The notes under the pieces are model-generated. The model had not been told where the DNA came from. It saw nothing but the letters and a program-made list of their open reading frames with translations, and did not search any database. DNA of 64,000 nt from JANPCX01 sp031431125 (GTDB lineage: Bacteria > Pseudomonadota > Gammaproteobacteria > Burkholderiales > Burkholderiaceae_C). This document shows positions 1 through 8,911 of the stretch, piece by piece (positions within the stretch are counted from its first letter, which is position 1; each line of letters opens with the position of its first letter). The DNA lies in assembly GCA_031431125.1 (NCBI GenBank), contig JANPCX010000035.1:91100-155099 (forward strand). Direction: 5' to 3'. The position numbers and the translations under genes are program-made.

Positions 1-2343
1 GACCTGCCCAAAGCCCAAGCGGCAGTGGCCAGCGCCTTGCAGTTGGCCCCCAAGTTGGCGCCTGCCTTGTTGATGCAAGCGCGTCTAGCCGCAGCAGCTC
101 GCGATTTTGATGGTGCCTTGGGTCAGGTCGACAAGTTGCTCGAGGAGTTCCCCGCGGAAGTAGAGGCTTGGCAACTCAAGGGTGATTTGCTCGCTGCCGC
201 AAAAGCAGACGGCACGGGCGCCTTGGCCGCCTACCGAAAAGTGCTGGAGTCGCGTCCTGCAAGCCTGCCCGCGTTGGCGGGCGTTGTGGCTGTTCATCTG
301 TCCAAAGATGATTTGGCCGCAGCAGAGGTCTCGCTCGAGTCGTTGAAAAAAGTCCAACCCAAACATCCGCAGACGCAGTACTTCATCGCCCAGCTCGCGT
401 TTCAAAAACGCGACTACAAGACGGCGAAGGAGTTACTGCCGACCTTGTTGAACGCCAGCCCAGACAACGTGCGCGTTCTGCAGTTGGCTGGCGCCACGGA
501 ACTGTATGGTGATGGATCATTGGCGCAGGCTGAGACCCATCTGAACAAGGTTTTGCATACCGCACCGTACCTCGGGTTGGCCCGTCGAATGCTGGTGCAG
601 ACCTATTTGCGCAGCGGCCAAAGCGCGAAAGCCTTGACCACGTTGGAACCTCTGTTGGCACTGGACAAGCCGGACGCTCAGGCATTGGCCTTTGCGGGCG
701 AAGCCCATTTGCAGGCGGGTAACGCGGCCAAGGCTGAGATCTATTTTGCTCAAGCGGCCAAGATCAATCCCGACGACGCTCGCAGCCGCACGGTGTTGGC
801 TTTGGCGCAGCTGTCTCGCGGCGCGGGTGATATCGCCTTCGGCGAATTGCAAAACATTGCTGAATCCGACAAGGGGGCCACAGCCAATCTCGCGCTGATC
901 AGTGCATTCATGCGCCGCAATGAATTGGATCGTGCGCTCAAGGCCATCGACGACTTGGAGAAGAAACAACCCGACAAACCTTTGGCTGCCAACTTGCGAG
1001 GACGCGTGCATTTGGCCCGTAAGGATGTCGCGGCAGCAAGGCAGAGTTTCGAAAAAGCGCTGACCATTGACCCCGTGTTCTTCCCCGCTGCCTCTAGCCT
1101 TGCGGCCTTGGATTTGGCTGACAAAAAGCCCGATGATGCCAAAAAGCGCTTTGAAACCATGTTGGCGCGCGATCCCAAAAACGCCCAAGCCTTGTTGGCG
1201 CTTGCTGGATTGAAAGCGGGCGGTGGCGCAACAAAAGAAGAAGTCACTGCGTCGCTCAAAAAAGTCGTTGAGACCATTCCCGATCAAGTGGCCCCGCGTT
1301 TGGTGCTGATAGACCACTATTTGTCGTTGAAGGATTTCAAGCAAGCGGCTGTTGTGGCCCAAGAAGCCTCAAGCAAGTTCCCTGAACGTGTTGAAGTTTT
1401 GGAGGCCTTGGGGCGGGCGCAGTTGGCATCGGGCGACCTGAATCAGGCGAGCAAAACTTTCAACAACCTGGCTAGTTTGCAGCCACAGTCCGCTTTGCCT
1501 CATGTCCGTTTGGCCGAAGTCCATATGTCGGATCAGAAACCCGATGCAGCAGCGCAAAGCCTCAAACGCGCTTTGGTGATCGCGCCGGACTTGCTCGCTG
1601 CACAAAGTGGATTGATCCGTTTGGACAGCAATGCAGGACGCATCAAAGAAGCGTTGGGCATGGCCAAAACAGTTCAAAAGCAACGCCCCAACGAGGCCAT
1701 TGGCTACATTTTTGAGGGCGATATCGAAGCCAAACGCAAGTCGTGGGATGTGGCTATCGCTGCCTACAGAGAGGGGTTAAAGAAGGCGCCGTCGGCCGAA
1801 TTGGCCACCAAGTTGCACTCGGCATTTCGGGTGGCTGGCAAGAGTGGTGACGCTGATAAGTTTGCTTCGAGTTGGATCAAAGAACGTCCGAACGACGTTG
1901 CGTTTGAGTTCTACCTGGGAGATGTCGCCGTTGTCTCCAAAGACTATCCAGCTGCAGAAGCCAAGTACAAACGGGTACTGCAGGTGCAACCGGACAACCC
2001 CACCGCGCTGAACAACCTGGCTTGGGTCAGCTCAAAACTCAAACGGGATGGCGCTTTGGCCTATGCAGAGAAGGCCAACTCGCTTAGACCCAATCAACCG
2101 GCGTTTCTCGATACCTTGGCCATGCTGCAGTCCGAGGCCAAGCAGCATGACAAAGCCATCGAAACCCAGAAAAAGGCGCTTTCTTTCCGTCCGGGCGATG
2201 CAATTCTTCGCTTGGGACTGGCACGCATCTACGTTGCCGCGGGAGAAAAGACCTTGGCGAAACCAGAGCTAGAGACGCTGCGCAAGCTCGGCAGCAGTTT
2301 TTCAGCTCAGGACGAAGTCGGTGAGTTGCTAGGTAAGTTGTGA
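1..2343 (+). CDS. prsT: PEP-CTERM system TPR-repeat protein PrsT-like, 5' end outside window
   Basis: The reading frame is open from the first base, so the N-terminus (signal or lipobox) lies upstream; about 780 residues are visible. The protein is a long array of 34-residue tetratricopeptide-like helical repeats, for example near residues 215-250 and 660-700, rich in Ala, Leu and Lys. This length and composition fit PrsT, the large TPR lipoprotein found beside exosortase and exopolysaccharide genes in PEP-CTERM bacteria. That family assignment is from memory of the family, not from a search. The polysaccharide-precursor genes downstream agree with it. It could otherwise be a generic TPR scaffold protein. 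Confidence 0.75.
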   Translation, partial: DLPKAQAAVASALQLAPKLAPALLMQARLAAAARDFDGALGQVDKLLEEFPAEVEAWQLKGDLLAAAKADGTGALAAYRKVLESRPASLPALAGVVAVHLSKDDLAAAEVSLESLKKVQPKHPQTQYFIAQLAFQKRDYKTAKELLPTLLNASPDNVRVLQLAGATELYGDGSLAQAETHLNKVLHTAPYLGLARRMLVQTYLRSGQSAKALTTLEPLLALDKPDAQALAFAGEAHLQAGNAAKAEIYFAQAAKINPDDARSRTVLALAQLSRGAGDIAFGELQNIAESDKGATANLALISAFMRRNELDRALKAIDDLEKKQPDKPLAANLRGRVHLARKDVAAARQSFEKALTIDPVFFPAASSLAALDLADKKPDDAKKRFETMLARDPKNAQALLALAGLKAGGGATKEEVTASLKKVVETIPDQVAPRLVLIDHYLSLKDFKQAAVVAQEASSKFPERVEVLEALGRAQLASGDLNQASKTFNNLASLQPQSALPHVRLAEVHMSDQKPDAAAQSLKRALVIAPDLLAAQSGLIRLDSNAGRIKEALGMAKTVQKQRPNEAIGYIFEGDIEAKRKSWDVAIAAYREGLKKAPSAELATKLHSAFRVAGKSGDADKFASSWIKERPNDVAFEFYLGDVAVVSKDYPAAEAKYKRVLQVQPDNPTALNNLAWVSSKLKRDGALAYAEKANSLRPNQPAFLDTLAMLQSEAKQHDKAIETQKKALSFRPGDAILRLGLARIYVAAGEKTLAKPELETLRKLGSSFSAQDEVGELLGKL

Positions 2344-2354
2344 ACTCGACCACG

Positions 2355-2378
2355 GATCCCCCTCGATCCGGGGGGATT
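2355..2378 (+). terminator. GC-rich hairpin after the PrsT-like gene
   Basis: A stem of ATCCCCC against GGGGGAT with a short loop begins 12 bases after the stop codon. No run of T follows, so it is not a standard intrinsic terminator; it may stall transcription or protect the 3' end. The remaining sequence up to the next gene (to 2609) shows no clear promoter to me. Confidence 0.25.
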
Positions 2379-2609
2379 CAAAGCGCCTAAGTGTGTCGGG
2401 AGAGCTTACACTTTTGCCTGAGCTGGCACCTGGCAGGTCCATGGTGCAGAGAAATTCCAATTAAATCATCGACTTGAGCGCGGCCTTTGCGATGGCCCGA
2501 TTCCTGCTTGAATTCACACTATACGGCCGTAGCTTGCAGGTGCACTTGAAATGCACGTTGCTGCTTGCGGCCTCCAAGACGCTAGAAAATATTGCAAAAA
2601 GGTGATCCA

Positions 2610-3302
2610 GTGACTGAAGGTAAAAAATCCATACCATCCGAGTCCAGCCCGGTCCAGGCTGTTGTCTCGCCAGAGGGGCAGGCTGACAAGTGTCTGACCA
2701 GCCGCCGTCGCCTGATCAAACTGGGTGGTGTTGCCGCTCCAGTCGCTTTGACCCTGACCAGCCGCCCGGTGATGGCCTGGCATTGCAACACCACATCGGC
2801 TTGGGGTTCGGCTCAGATCAGCCCGAACCAAAGCACCACGGCCCGTAATGCCAACAACCAATTGGTCAACGAAACCTGGACCATCGCCAACTGGAAAGAC
2901 AACACGACCCGTGCGGGCCTGGCGCTTCCATGGATTAGTTTGGGTCAAGCCTTCGGTATTGCAGTCCAAACATCCAATGTCAGTGGCGCGAACTACTACA
3001 AAAACCTCACTGCTGGCTGGTTGTTCGCTTCGGTAGGACTTCCTACCGGCCTGGCGTCTACTGACAAGCTTTGGGACAAAATTTGCAACGGTTCGCAGTG
3101 GCAAAAGTACATGATCGTGGCCCGGATGAATACCATCTTGATCGCCAACGTCAAAAGCTGCCTCACTTCGTCCACCCATGTCGACCAGTTGAAGTTGATG
3201 GCCACAGGTACTTACTCGCCCAGTAACTTGGGCGGTGTGGTCTGGAACCAAACCATGATCATGCAGTACCTGGAGCAAAACTGGATTGTTCGCGCGGCTT
3301 AA
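2610..3302 (+). CDS. Twin-arginine signal protein of unknown function, candidate client of the downstream cassette
   Basis: About 230 residues. The start is taken as GTG at 2610 because AAGGTG lies 5-6 bases upstream; an in-frame TTG at 2592 is less convincing. A basic SRRRLIK motif is followed by a hydrophobic stretch ending at VMA, which matches a Tat signal peptide. The mature part is rich in Asn, Thr, Ser and Trp and has three Cys (soon after the cleavage site, in ICNGS and in KSCLTSS). I see no PEP-CTERM sorting tail and recognise no family. It lies directly upstream of the PqqD/HprK-like/nucleotidyltransferase genes, so it may be their substrate; that is inference. Confidence 0.7.
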   Translation: MTEGKKSIPSESSPVQAVVSPEGQADKCLTSRRRLIKLGGVAAPVALTLTSRPVMAWHCNTTSAWGSAQISPNQSTTARNANNQLVNETWTIANWKDNTTRAGLALPWISLGQAFGIAVQTSNVSGANYYKNLTAGWLFASVGLPTGLASTDKLWDKICNGSQWQKYMIVARMNTILIANVKSCLTSSTHVDQLKLMATGTYSPSNLGGVVWNQTMIMQYLEQNWIVRAA

Positions 3303-3322
3303 AACAGTCCTTTGCCCATTTG

Positions 3323-3664
3323 ATGATTGCCACGGTGTCTGCAATGGCCGCCTTGGCATATTCCGAACCCGCCTACTGGCACGCTCCCTACGGCCGAACA
3401 CTTTTGGTTCGGCAATGGGAAGAAGAGGCGCTTTGTGTTGTTTACCATCCTCTGAATGGTGACACCCATCTGCTGGATGCTTTGCCAGCAGAGCTTCTGC
3501 GTTTGTTGACTGACAAGGCCTACACCACGCCTGAGCTGCTCGCGGATTTGTGCGATGTTTTCGCCGATGTGGATGCTCAGCAAGCTGCTGATTCGCTCGA
3601 ACGCAGCTTGGCTACACTGCGCGAGATGGGCTTGGTTCAAGCGATCTCAAACGCCTCAATTTGA
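3323..3664 (+). CDS. PqqD-like protein of the HPr-rel-A type
   Basis: About 113 residues, or 106 if translation starts at ATG 3344; neither start has a clear ribosome-binding site. The core has the PqqD-type pattern: a short beta region (VVYHPLNGDTHLLDAL), then helices with ELLRLLTDK and a segment resembling a winged helix. PqqD proteins bind precursor peptides and present them to modifying enzymes. The version next to HprK-related kinases is known as an HPr-rel-A system PqqD. The stop overlaps the next start by four bases (TTGA), so the genes are translationally coupled. Its peptide ligand is unknown; the Tat protein upstream is an obvious candidate. Confidence 0.72.
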   Translation: MIATVSAMAALAYSEPAYWHAPYGRTLLVRQWEEEALCVVYHPLNGDTHLLDALPAELLRLLTDKAYTTPELLADLCDVFADVDAQQAADSLERSLATLREMGLVQAISNASI

Positions 3665-4581
3665 AAGTTTCTGATTTATTGCCTGGGCAGCTCTCGGAGC
3701 TGCTGCGAAACGGCGACCTGCTGCTGAACCTCGCGCCATTTGTAGCTCGACTGCAATGCGATGTGCCCGCTGTCGTTAGGCATATCGCGCTCTTGTATCC
3801 AGACTTCGAGTGTTTGGATAAGACAGCGTTTGCTGACTTTCACGTACAAGTCTTGCGCGAACCCGGATTTCGGCGCTGGTACAAACCTCAGGCGCGTTTT
3901 TACTTTGACGGGCAAGCCTCGTTCACGCCGCTGCCTGCCGAACAAGGCATCGCGATGATTGAATGGGGGTTGAACTGGTGTGTCGCAGCACATGCCCATC
4001 AATACCTCGTCATCCATGCCGCGGTGATTGAAAAAAATGGGGTCACGGTGGTCATGCCGGCGCCGCCCGGGTCTGGGAAAAGCACCTTGTGTGCTGGGCT
4101 CGTGCATTGCGGCTGGCGTTTGTTGTCCGATGAGCTGGGGCTCTACGATTTGAAAACCGGTCTCATTCACGGCATGGCCCGCCCAGTGAACTTGAAGAAT
4201 GCGTCCATCGACGTCATTCAGAGGTTTGCGCCCGAGGCTGTGTTCACGCCACCTGTTCCAGACACCACCAAAGGTACCGTGGCCCTGATGCGTCCACCGA
4301 AAGACAGCGTATTGCGTCGCAGTGAGCCCGCGCGTGTTTCTTGTGTTGTACTGCCCCGCTATCAGCGTGGCAGTGCGGCTTCTTTGGAGCGGTGCAGCCG
4401 GGCCCGAACCTTCCATTTGTTGGCCGAGCAATCGTTCAACTACGACATTCAAGGCGAGCGTGGTTTTGAGGCGGTGGCCTCTCTCATCAGCCAGTCACGC
4501 TGCTATCAATTCACTTACAGCGATTTGAACGAAGCTCGCGCAAGTTTTGACGCCCTGGTTCAGGAGTGCCTCCATGGCTGA
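3661..4581 (+). CDS. HprK-related kinase A
   Basis: 306 residues from a TTG start that overlaps the previous stop. The C-terminal half resembles the HPr kinase/phosphorylase catalytic domain: VIHAAVIEKNG near 117-127, a Walker A loop APPGSGKST at 134-142, and SDE at 156-158. HprK phosphorylates a serine on HPr in sugar regulation, but this shorter relative lacks the HprK N-terminal domain and belongs to the group found with PqqD-like proteins. No HPr gene is visible here, so the phosphoryl acceptor is unknown. ATP binding is well supported by the motif; protein kinase activity is inferred from the family. Confidence 0.75.
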   Translation: MKVSDLLPGQLSELLRNGDLLLNLAPFVARLQCDVPAVVRHIALLYPDFECLDKTAFADFHVQVLREPGFRRWYKPQARFYFDGQASFTPLPAEQGIAMIEWGLNWCVAAHAHQYLVIHAAVIEKNGVTVVMPAPPGSGKSTLCAGLVHCGWRLLSDELGLYDLKTGLIHGMARPVNLKNASIDVIQRFAPEAVFTPPVPDTTKGTVALMRPPKDSVLRRSEPARVSCVVLPRYQRGSAASLERCSRARTFHLLAEQSFNYDIQGERGFEAVASLISQSRCYQFTYSDLNEARASFDALVQECLHG

Positions 4582-5734
4582 GCACACCGCAACCGGGCTT
4601 GATGAGCGTCAGCTGATTCTTCATGCGGTGCTGGAACCGACCGCGACATTGGCTTTCTCATCTCACCAGTGGGACTTGTTGATCCGCCAAGGTCGCCGCG
4701 CGAGTCTGTTGGCACGTTTGGCCCACGCATTAGACGCTGCGGGTTGCATGGATGCGGTGCCCGCAGCACCTGCCCATCATTTGCGCTCAGCGCAGCAAGT
4801 GGCGCGTCGCCAAGCCATGGCAGTGCGCTGGGAGGTGGGGTGCATCCAGAGTGCGCTGCGCGATGTTCGTGCGCCCATCACCTTGCTCAAAGGCGCGGCC
4901 TATTTGATGGCAGGTTTGCCGCACGCCCAAGGTCGAATTTTTTCGGATGTCGATATTTTGGTTCCCAAACCTGCGGTCGCCGAAGTCGAAAGCGCGTTGA
5001 TGCTCAGTGGTTGGCAGCATGGCGAAGTCACGGCTTATGACCAGCGTTATTACCGCCAGTGGATGCACGAGATTCCGCCCATGACCCATGTGCGACGTGG
5101 AACCACCATCGACGTGCACCACACCATCTTGCCCGACACGGCGCGTATCAAGGTCAACACGCCTGCGCTGTTCGAAGGCATTGCGCCACTTCCCGATCAC
5201 CCAGGCGTGTTTGTATTGGCACCGGTCGACATGCTGCTGCACAGTGCCACGCACTTATTTCATGAAGGCGAGTTTGAAAATGGCCTGCGCGATCTGTTTG
5301 ACCTCGACGGCTTGTTGCGCCACTTTGGCAAGCAGCCCGATTTTTGGACCGCTTTGGTGCCGCGTGCCATCACTTTGGGTTTGACGAGGCCGCTCTTCTA
5401 CGCCTTGCGTTACACGCGTTCATGGTTGAAAACGCCCGTGCCGCCCGAGGTGATGGCCGCAGCGCAAGAGGCCACCCGTGCGCCTGCTTGGCGACAGCGG
5501 TTGATGGATGCCTGTTATGCCCATGTGCTGCGCCCCATGCACCCAAGCAGCGAGCTGCCGCGCTCGGGACTGGCACGTGTGGCGCTTTACGCGCGGTCAC
5601 ACTGGTTGCGGATGCCGCTGCACCTGCTCGCCTTCCACTTGGCCCGCAAAGCCTTGGTGCGGCCCAAGCCGCCCGAACCGCCGGCCACACCCGTTGATGA
5701 AGCCAAACAGGCGTTGGAAGCGACTCGACGCTGA
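4574..5734 (+). CDS. Nucleotidyltransferase-fold protein (PF14907-like)
   Basis: 386 residues from ATG 4574, chosen because AGGAG lies seven bases upstream; it overlaps the kinase gene by eight bases. Residues 104-107 (LLKG) and the acidic motif SDVDILV (124-130, Asp125 and Asp127) fit the uncharacterised nucleotidyltransferase family NTP_transf_5, where paired Asp would bind Mg. The rest is helical and rich in Arg, His and Leu. It ends the cassette and converges on manC with only 14 bases between them. A role in nucleotidyl transfer to the Tat protein, the PqqD complex or a glycan is speculative. Confidence 0.72.
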   Translation: MAEHTATGLDERQLILHAVLEPTATLAFSSHQWDLLIRQGRRASLLARLAHALDAAGCMDAVPAAPAHHLRSAQQVARRQAMAVRWEVGCIQSALRDVRAPITLLKGAAYLMAGLPHAQGRIFSDVDILVPKPAVAEVESALMLSGWQHGEVTAYDQRYYRQWMHEIPPMTHVRRGTTIDVHHTILPDTARIKVNTPALFEGIAPLPDHPGVFVLAPVDMLLHSATHLFHEGEFENGLRDLFDLDGLLRHFGKQPDFWTALVPRAITLGLTRPLFYALRYTRSWLKTPVPPEVMAAAQEATRAPAWRQRLMDACYAHVLRPMHPSSELPRSGLARVALYARSHWLRMPLHLLAFHLARKALVRPKPPEPPATPVDEAKQALEATRR

Positions 5735-5748
5735 GTGCCGTCTGGCGT

Positions 5749-7218
5749 TCAGCTCACGCGGCCGTAGGTGTCTTCAAAACGAACGATGTCGTCTTCACCC
5801 AAATAGCTACCCGACTGCACCTCGATGATTTCGAGCGGCACTTTGCCGGGATTGGCCAGGCGGTGGACCTGGCCCACGGGAATGTAGGTGCTCTGATTTT
5901 CTGTCAGCAGCAGCACTTGGTCGCCATTGGTGACTTCAGCGGTTCCGGTCACGACAATCCAGTGTTCCGCCCGGTGGTGGTGTTTTTGCAAACTCAGACT
6001 GGCGCCAGGTTTGACCATGATGCGTTTGACTTGAAAACGCGGGCCCGAGTCTATGCTGTCGTACCAACCCCAAGGCCTGTGCACCTGGCGGTGCAGGGTT
6101 TGTTCGCTGCGGCCAGACGTTTGCAGTTGTCCGACGATGTGTTTGACTTCTTGGCTGCGGCTGCGTGGCGCCACCATCACGGCGTCGGGTGTTTCCACAA
6201 TCACGACATCGTGCAGGCCAATGGCACCGACCAGGCGGCTCGTGGCATGCACCAGGCTGTTCTGGCAGTCGTGCAAAAGCGCGTCCCCGACGGTGCCATT
6301 GCCTTGCGCGTCTTTGCTGGCCACTTGCCAGACCGCATCCCAGGCGCCCAGGTCCGACCACCCTGCATTCAACGGCACCATGCGCAAATCAAACTCGGGT
6401 GCTGTCGGACATTTCTCCATGACGGCATAGTCCACGGACTCGGACGGCACCGCTGCGAATTCTGTTTTGCCGGGACGGATGAAACTGGTGTCCTCGGTGC
6501 GCGCCTTCCAAGCCGCTTGCGTGGCAGCCAAGATATCAGGACGGAAGCGTGTCAAGGCTTGGAGCCACACCGAGGCTTTCACCACGAACATGCCGCTGTT
6601 CCAGTAGTAATGGCCGTCGTCGACATAACGTTGCGCGGTGGTGGCATCGGGCTTTTCTACAAACTCCGCCACTTTCTGTGGCCCAGCGGGCTCGCCCTGG
6701 GCCCGGATGTAGCCAAAGCCGGTTTCAGGACGATCGGGGGTGATGCCTAGGATCACGATCGAACCCTCGGCCGCTTTTTTCACTGCGGCACGCACGGCTT
6801 GTGTGAACGCGGCTTCGTCGGTGACAGTTTGATCGGCCGCTGTGACCACGAGTACGGGGTCACCATGCACTGCCTGGGCATGCAGTGCAGCCAGGGTCAT
6901 GGCAGGCGCGGTGTTGCGACCTGTGGGCTCCAGCAGCAACTGCGCCTGTGTTTGCCGCAGCTCGCGAAGCTGATCAAGCGCCAAAAAGCGGTGCTCTTCG
7001 TTGCCGACCACACAAGGCGTGAGCACCTGGATATCGGTCGTGGCAACAACCGCCAAACGCTGCGCTGCTTGTTGAAACAAACTTTGGTTGCCCTGCAGAA
7101 TCAAAAACTGCTTGGGGTACTGAGCGCGCGACAGCGGCCACAGCCGCGTGCCGCTGCCGCCAGCCATGATGACGGGGAGAACGGTTACTGGGTTCATCGG
7201 ATCAACTCGTGTAGCCAT
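5749..7218 (-). CDS. manC: Mannose-1-phosphate guanylyltransferase / mannose-6-phosphate isomerase
   Basis: 489 residues, or 482 if translation starts at the inner ATG (7197) just before PVTVLPVIMAGGSG. It makes GDP-mannose from mannose-1-phosphate and GTP and also interconverts mannose-6-phosphate and fructose-6-phosphate. The N-terminus has the nucleotidyltransferase signature GGSGTRLWPLSR; the last 120 residues form the cupin-type isomerase domain, with HHHRAEHW and QVHRLANPG as metal-binding motifs. Length fits the bifunctional AlgA/ManC/XanB family. Its 5' end overlaps the 3' end of galE, so the two are co-transcribed. The likely role is precursor supply for surface polysaccharide. Confidence 0.93.
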   Translation of the reverse strand: MATRVDPMNPVTVLPVIMAGGSGTRLWPLSRAQYPKQFLILQGNQSLFQQAAQRLAVVATTDIQVLTPCVVGNEEHRFLALDQLRELRQTQAQLLLEPTGRNTAPAMTLAALHAQAVHGDPVLVVTAADQTVTDEAAFTQAVRAAVKKAAEGSIVILGITPDRPETGFGYIRAQGEPAGPQKVAEFVEKPDATTAQRYVDDGHYYWNSGMFVVKASVWLQALTRFRPDILAATQAAWKARTEDTSFIRPGKTEFAAVPSESVDYAVMEKCPTAPEFDLRMVPLNAGWSDLGAWDAVWQVASKDAQGNGTVGDALLHDCQNSLVHATSRLVGAIGLHDVVIVETPDAVMVAPRSRSQEVKHIVGQLQTSGRSEQTLHRQVHRPWGWYDSIDSGPRFQVKRIMVKPGASLSLQKHHHRAEHWIVVTGTAEVTNGDQVLLLTENQSTYIPVGQVHRLANPGKVPLEIIEVQSGSYLGEDDIVRFEDTYGRVS

Positions 7219-8233
7219 GGGGATTCATTTCTTGCCAGCGCCAGCCATCGAGGCACATTTGGTTCAGGCTGCGGGTGGCACGCCACCCTAGCAGGCCGGC
7301 AGCAGCAGTGGGGTCAGCGTAACAGGCACCGACGTCACCAGGTCGTCTCGCCACAAATTCCAACGGGACGCGGCGGCCGCTGGCCTGCTCGAAGGCTTTG
7401 ACCACCTCCAGCACGCTGTAACCCTGGCCGGTGCCCAGGTTGACAGTCAGTGACTTTTTTCTATCCAGCAAATACCGCAGCGCGGCCACATGGCCGCTCG
7501 CCAAGTCCATCACATGGATGTAGTCGCGCACGCCAGTGCCGTCGGGTGTGTCGTAGTCGCGGCCAAAAACGCGCAAGCACTCACGTTGGCCCCAAGCCAC
7601 CTGCGACACATAGGGCAGCAGGTTGTTCGGCGTGCCTTGCGGTGCTTCACCCATCAGGCCGCTTTCGTGGGCGCCAGCGGGGTTGAAGTAGCGCAAGATG
7701 CCCATGCACCAGCGGCTGTCAGCGGCCGCCACATCGCGCAGGATGTTTTCACCCATCAGCTTGGTGGCACCGTAGGGGTTGGTGGTGGACAGTGGTGCGT
7801 CTTCACGCAGGGGCAAGGTTTCGGGCGTTCCATAGACGGTCGCGCTGGAGCTGAACACCAGACTGTGGCATTGGTGTTGTTGCATGACCTGGCACAGGTT
7901 CAGCAGACCGCCGATGTTGTTGGCATAGTAGGCCAGCGCTTGGGCGTGGCTCTCACCCACGGCCTTGTGGGCGGCGAAGTGCACCACCGCGTCTACGCTG
8001 TGCTGTGCAAAAACTTCGGTTAACGCAGGTGCTTGGCAAACGTCAACTTGATGAAAAACAGGCGCCTGACCGCTGAGTTTTTGAATGCACTCCAACACCA
8101 AGGGGGAGCTGTTGTAAAAGTTGTCCACCCCCACCACCCGAAATCCGGCTTCGAGCAGGGCCAACCAAGTGTGCGAGGCGATGTAGCCCGTGGCACCGGT
8201 GAGCAATACAAGAGGGGGTGTGGAAGAGGTCAA
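7202..8233 (-). CDS. galE: UDP-glucose 4-epimerase
   Basis: Interconverts UDP-glucose and UDP-galactose with bound NAD. The Rossmann motif is TGATGYIASHT and the catalytic Tyr/Lys are in NPYGATKLMGE; DYIHVMDLA and a C-terminal GDVGACYADP are typical of GalE. I prefer the TTG start at 8233, giving 343 residues, close to the family norm of about 338. Longer in-frame starts exist at 8284 (ATG with CAGG upstream) and 8305 but add 17-24 or more residues before the Rossmann fold. The glycine-rich loop reads GATGYIA rather than the common GGAGYIG, a mild deviation. Confidence 0.9.
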   Translation of the reverse strand: MTSSTPPLVLLTGATGYIASHTWLALLEAGFRVVGVDNFYNSSPLVLECIQKLSGQAPVFHQVDVCQAPALTEVFAQHSVDAVVHFAAHKAVGESHAQALAYYANNIGGLLNLCQVMQQHQCHSLVFSSSATVYGTPETLPLREDAPLSTTNPYGATKLMGENILRDVAAADSRWCMGILRYFNPAGAHESGLMGEAPQGTPNNLLPYVSQVAWGQRECLRVFGRDYDTPDGTGVRDYIHVMDLASGHVAALRYLLDRKKSLTVNLGTGQGYSVLEVVKAFEQASGRRVPLEFVARRPGDVGACYADPTAAAGLLGWRATRSLNQMCLDGWRWQEMNPHGYTS

Positions 8234-8356
8234 ACCGCAAGCATCCAAGGGGCGAGCAACAAGAGGCGGGCATTGCCCGCGCATCAAACCTGAATTGTGC
8301 TGCATCCCGCGTGACTTGCTTCCCGGCCTGGCTCGTGGCCTGCCTACAATGCCAGC

Positions 8357-8911
8357 ATGCTTGAATCACTGCAGTCCCTTGTCACCCCGGCGGTGATGCA
8401 TCGCCTCACCTTGTTGCTCAACCACGTGCTGTCCTCGGAAGGCGTCGCCACCGCCAAACTCCAACCCCACAGCGGCCGCCGTGTGCAGCTGAATGTGGTC
8501 GATTGGCCCAGCAGTCTTCCCGCGTGGCCGACCTTGGTCTTTGCCATCACGCCCGCTGGGCTGCTGGAGTGGCAGCCCGCGTCGGTTGGCAACCCCATGG
8601 ATGCGCCGCCTGACCTCACCATCAGCATTCAAGCCAAGAACCCGGCGCAAATGTTGTTGCAGGCACTGTCCGGCCAGCGTCCACGCGTTGACGTTTCAGG
8701 TGACGCGGCCCTGGCAGGTGACATCAGCTGGCTGATGGACAACCTGCGCTGGGACATCCAAGACGACATCGCCCGCTGGTTGGGCCAAGGCCCGGCACAC
8801 CAACTGGGTGTGTGGGCGAACGGCGCTAAGGAGGCCTTGGCTGCGCTGGCACAGCGCTGGCGTGGTGGTGGCCCGGCCACCGACAAATCTCCGCCGCCAT
8901 CCGCACCATGA
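8357..8911 (+). CDS. ubiJ: UbiJ-like SCP2-domain protein
   Basis: 184 residues. The N-terminal 110 residues form a sterol-carrier-protein-2-like fold (LLNHVLSSEG, PDLTISIQAKNPAQ, GDAALAGDISWL), and the C-terminal part is helical. UbiJ is an accessory lipid-binding protein of the ubiquinone biosynthesis complex. The ATGA overlap with ubiB supports the call. A TACAAT hexamer at 8345-8350, just before the start, may be a -10 box, but I find no matching -35. Confidence 0.8.
   Translation: MLESLQSLVTPAVMHRLTLLLNHVLSSEGVATAKLQPHSGRRVQLNVVDWPSSLPAWPTLVFAITPAGLLEWQPASVGNPMDAPPDLTISIQAKNPAQMLLQALSGQRPRVDVSGDAALAGDISWLMDNLRWDIQDDIARWLGQGPAHQLGVWANGAKEALAALAQRWRGGGPATDKSPPPSAP

Noticed and set aside
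517..1362. 281-codon open frame on the minus strand inside the PrsT-like gene
   Set aside because: It is a shadow of a GC-rich coding frame, lacks known motifs, and the plus-strand TPR protein accounts for the sequence.
2430..2609. Sigma-54 promoter upstream of the Tat-protein gene
   Set aside because: PEP-CTERM genes are often under such promoters, but no GG-N10-GC spacing with the right flanks was found; the nearest candidates are off by two bases.
2514..3401. 295-codon minus-strand open frame overlapping the Tat-signal protein
   Set aside because: The plus-strand frame has a Tat motif, a ribosome-binding site and cassette context; the minus frame shows none.
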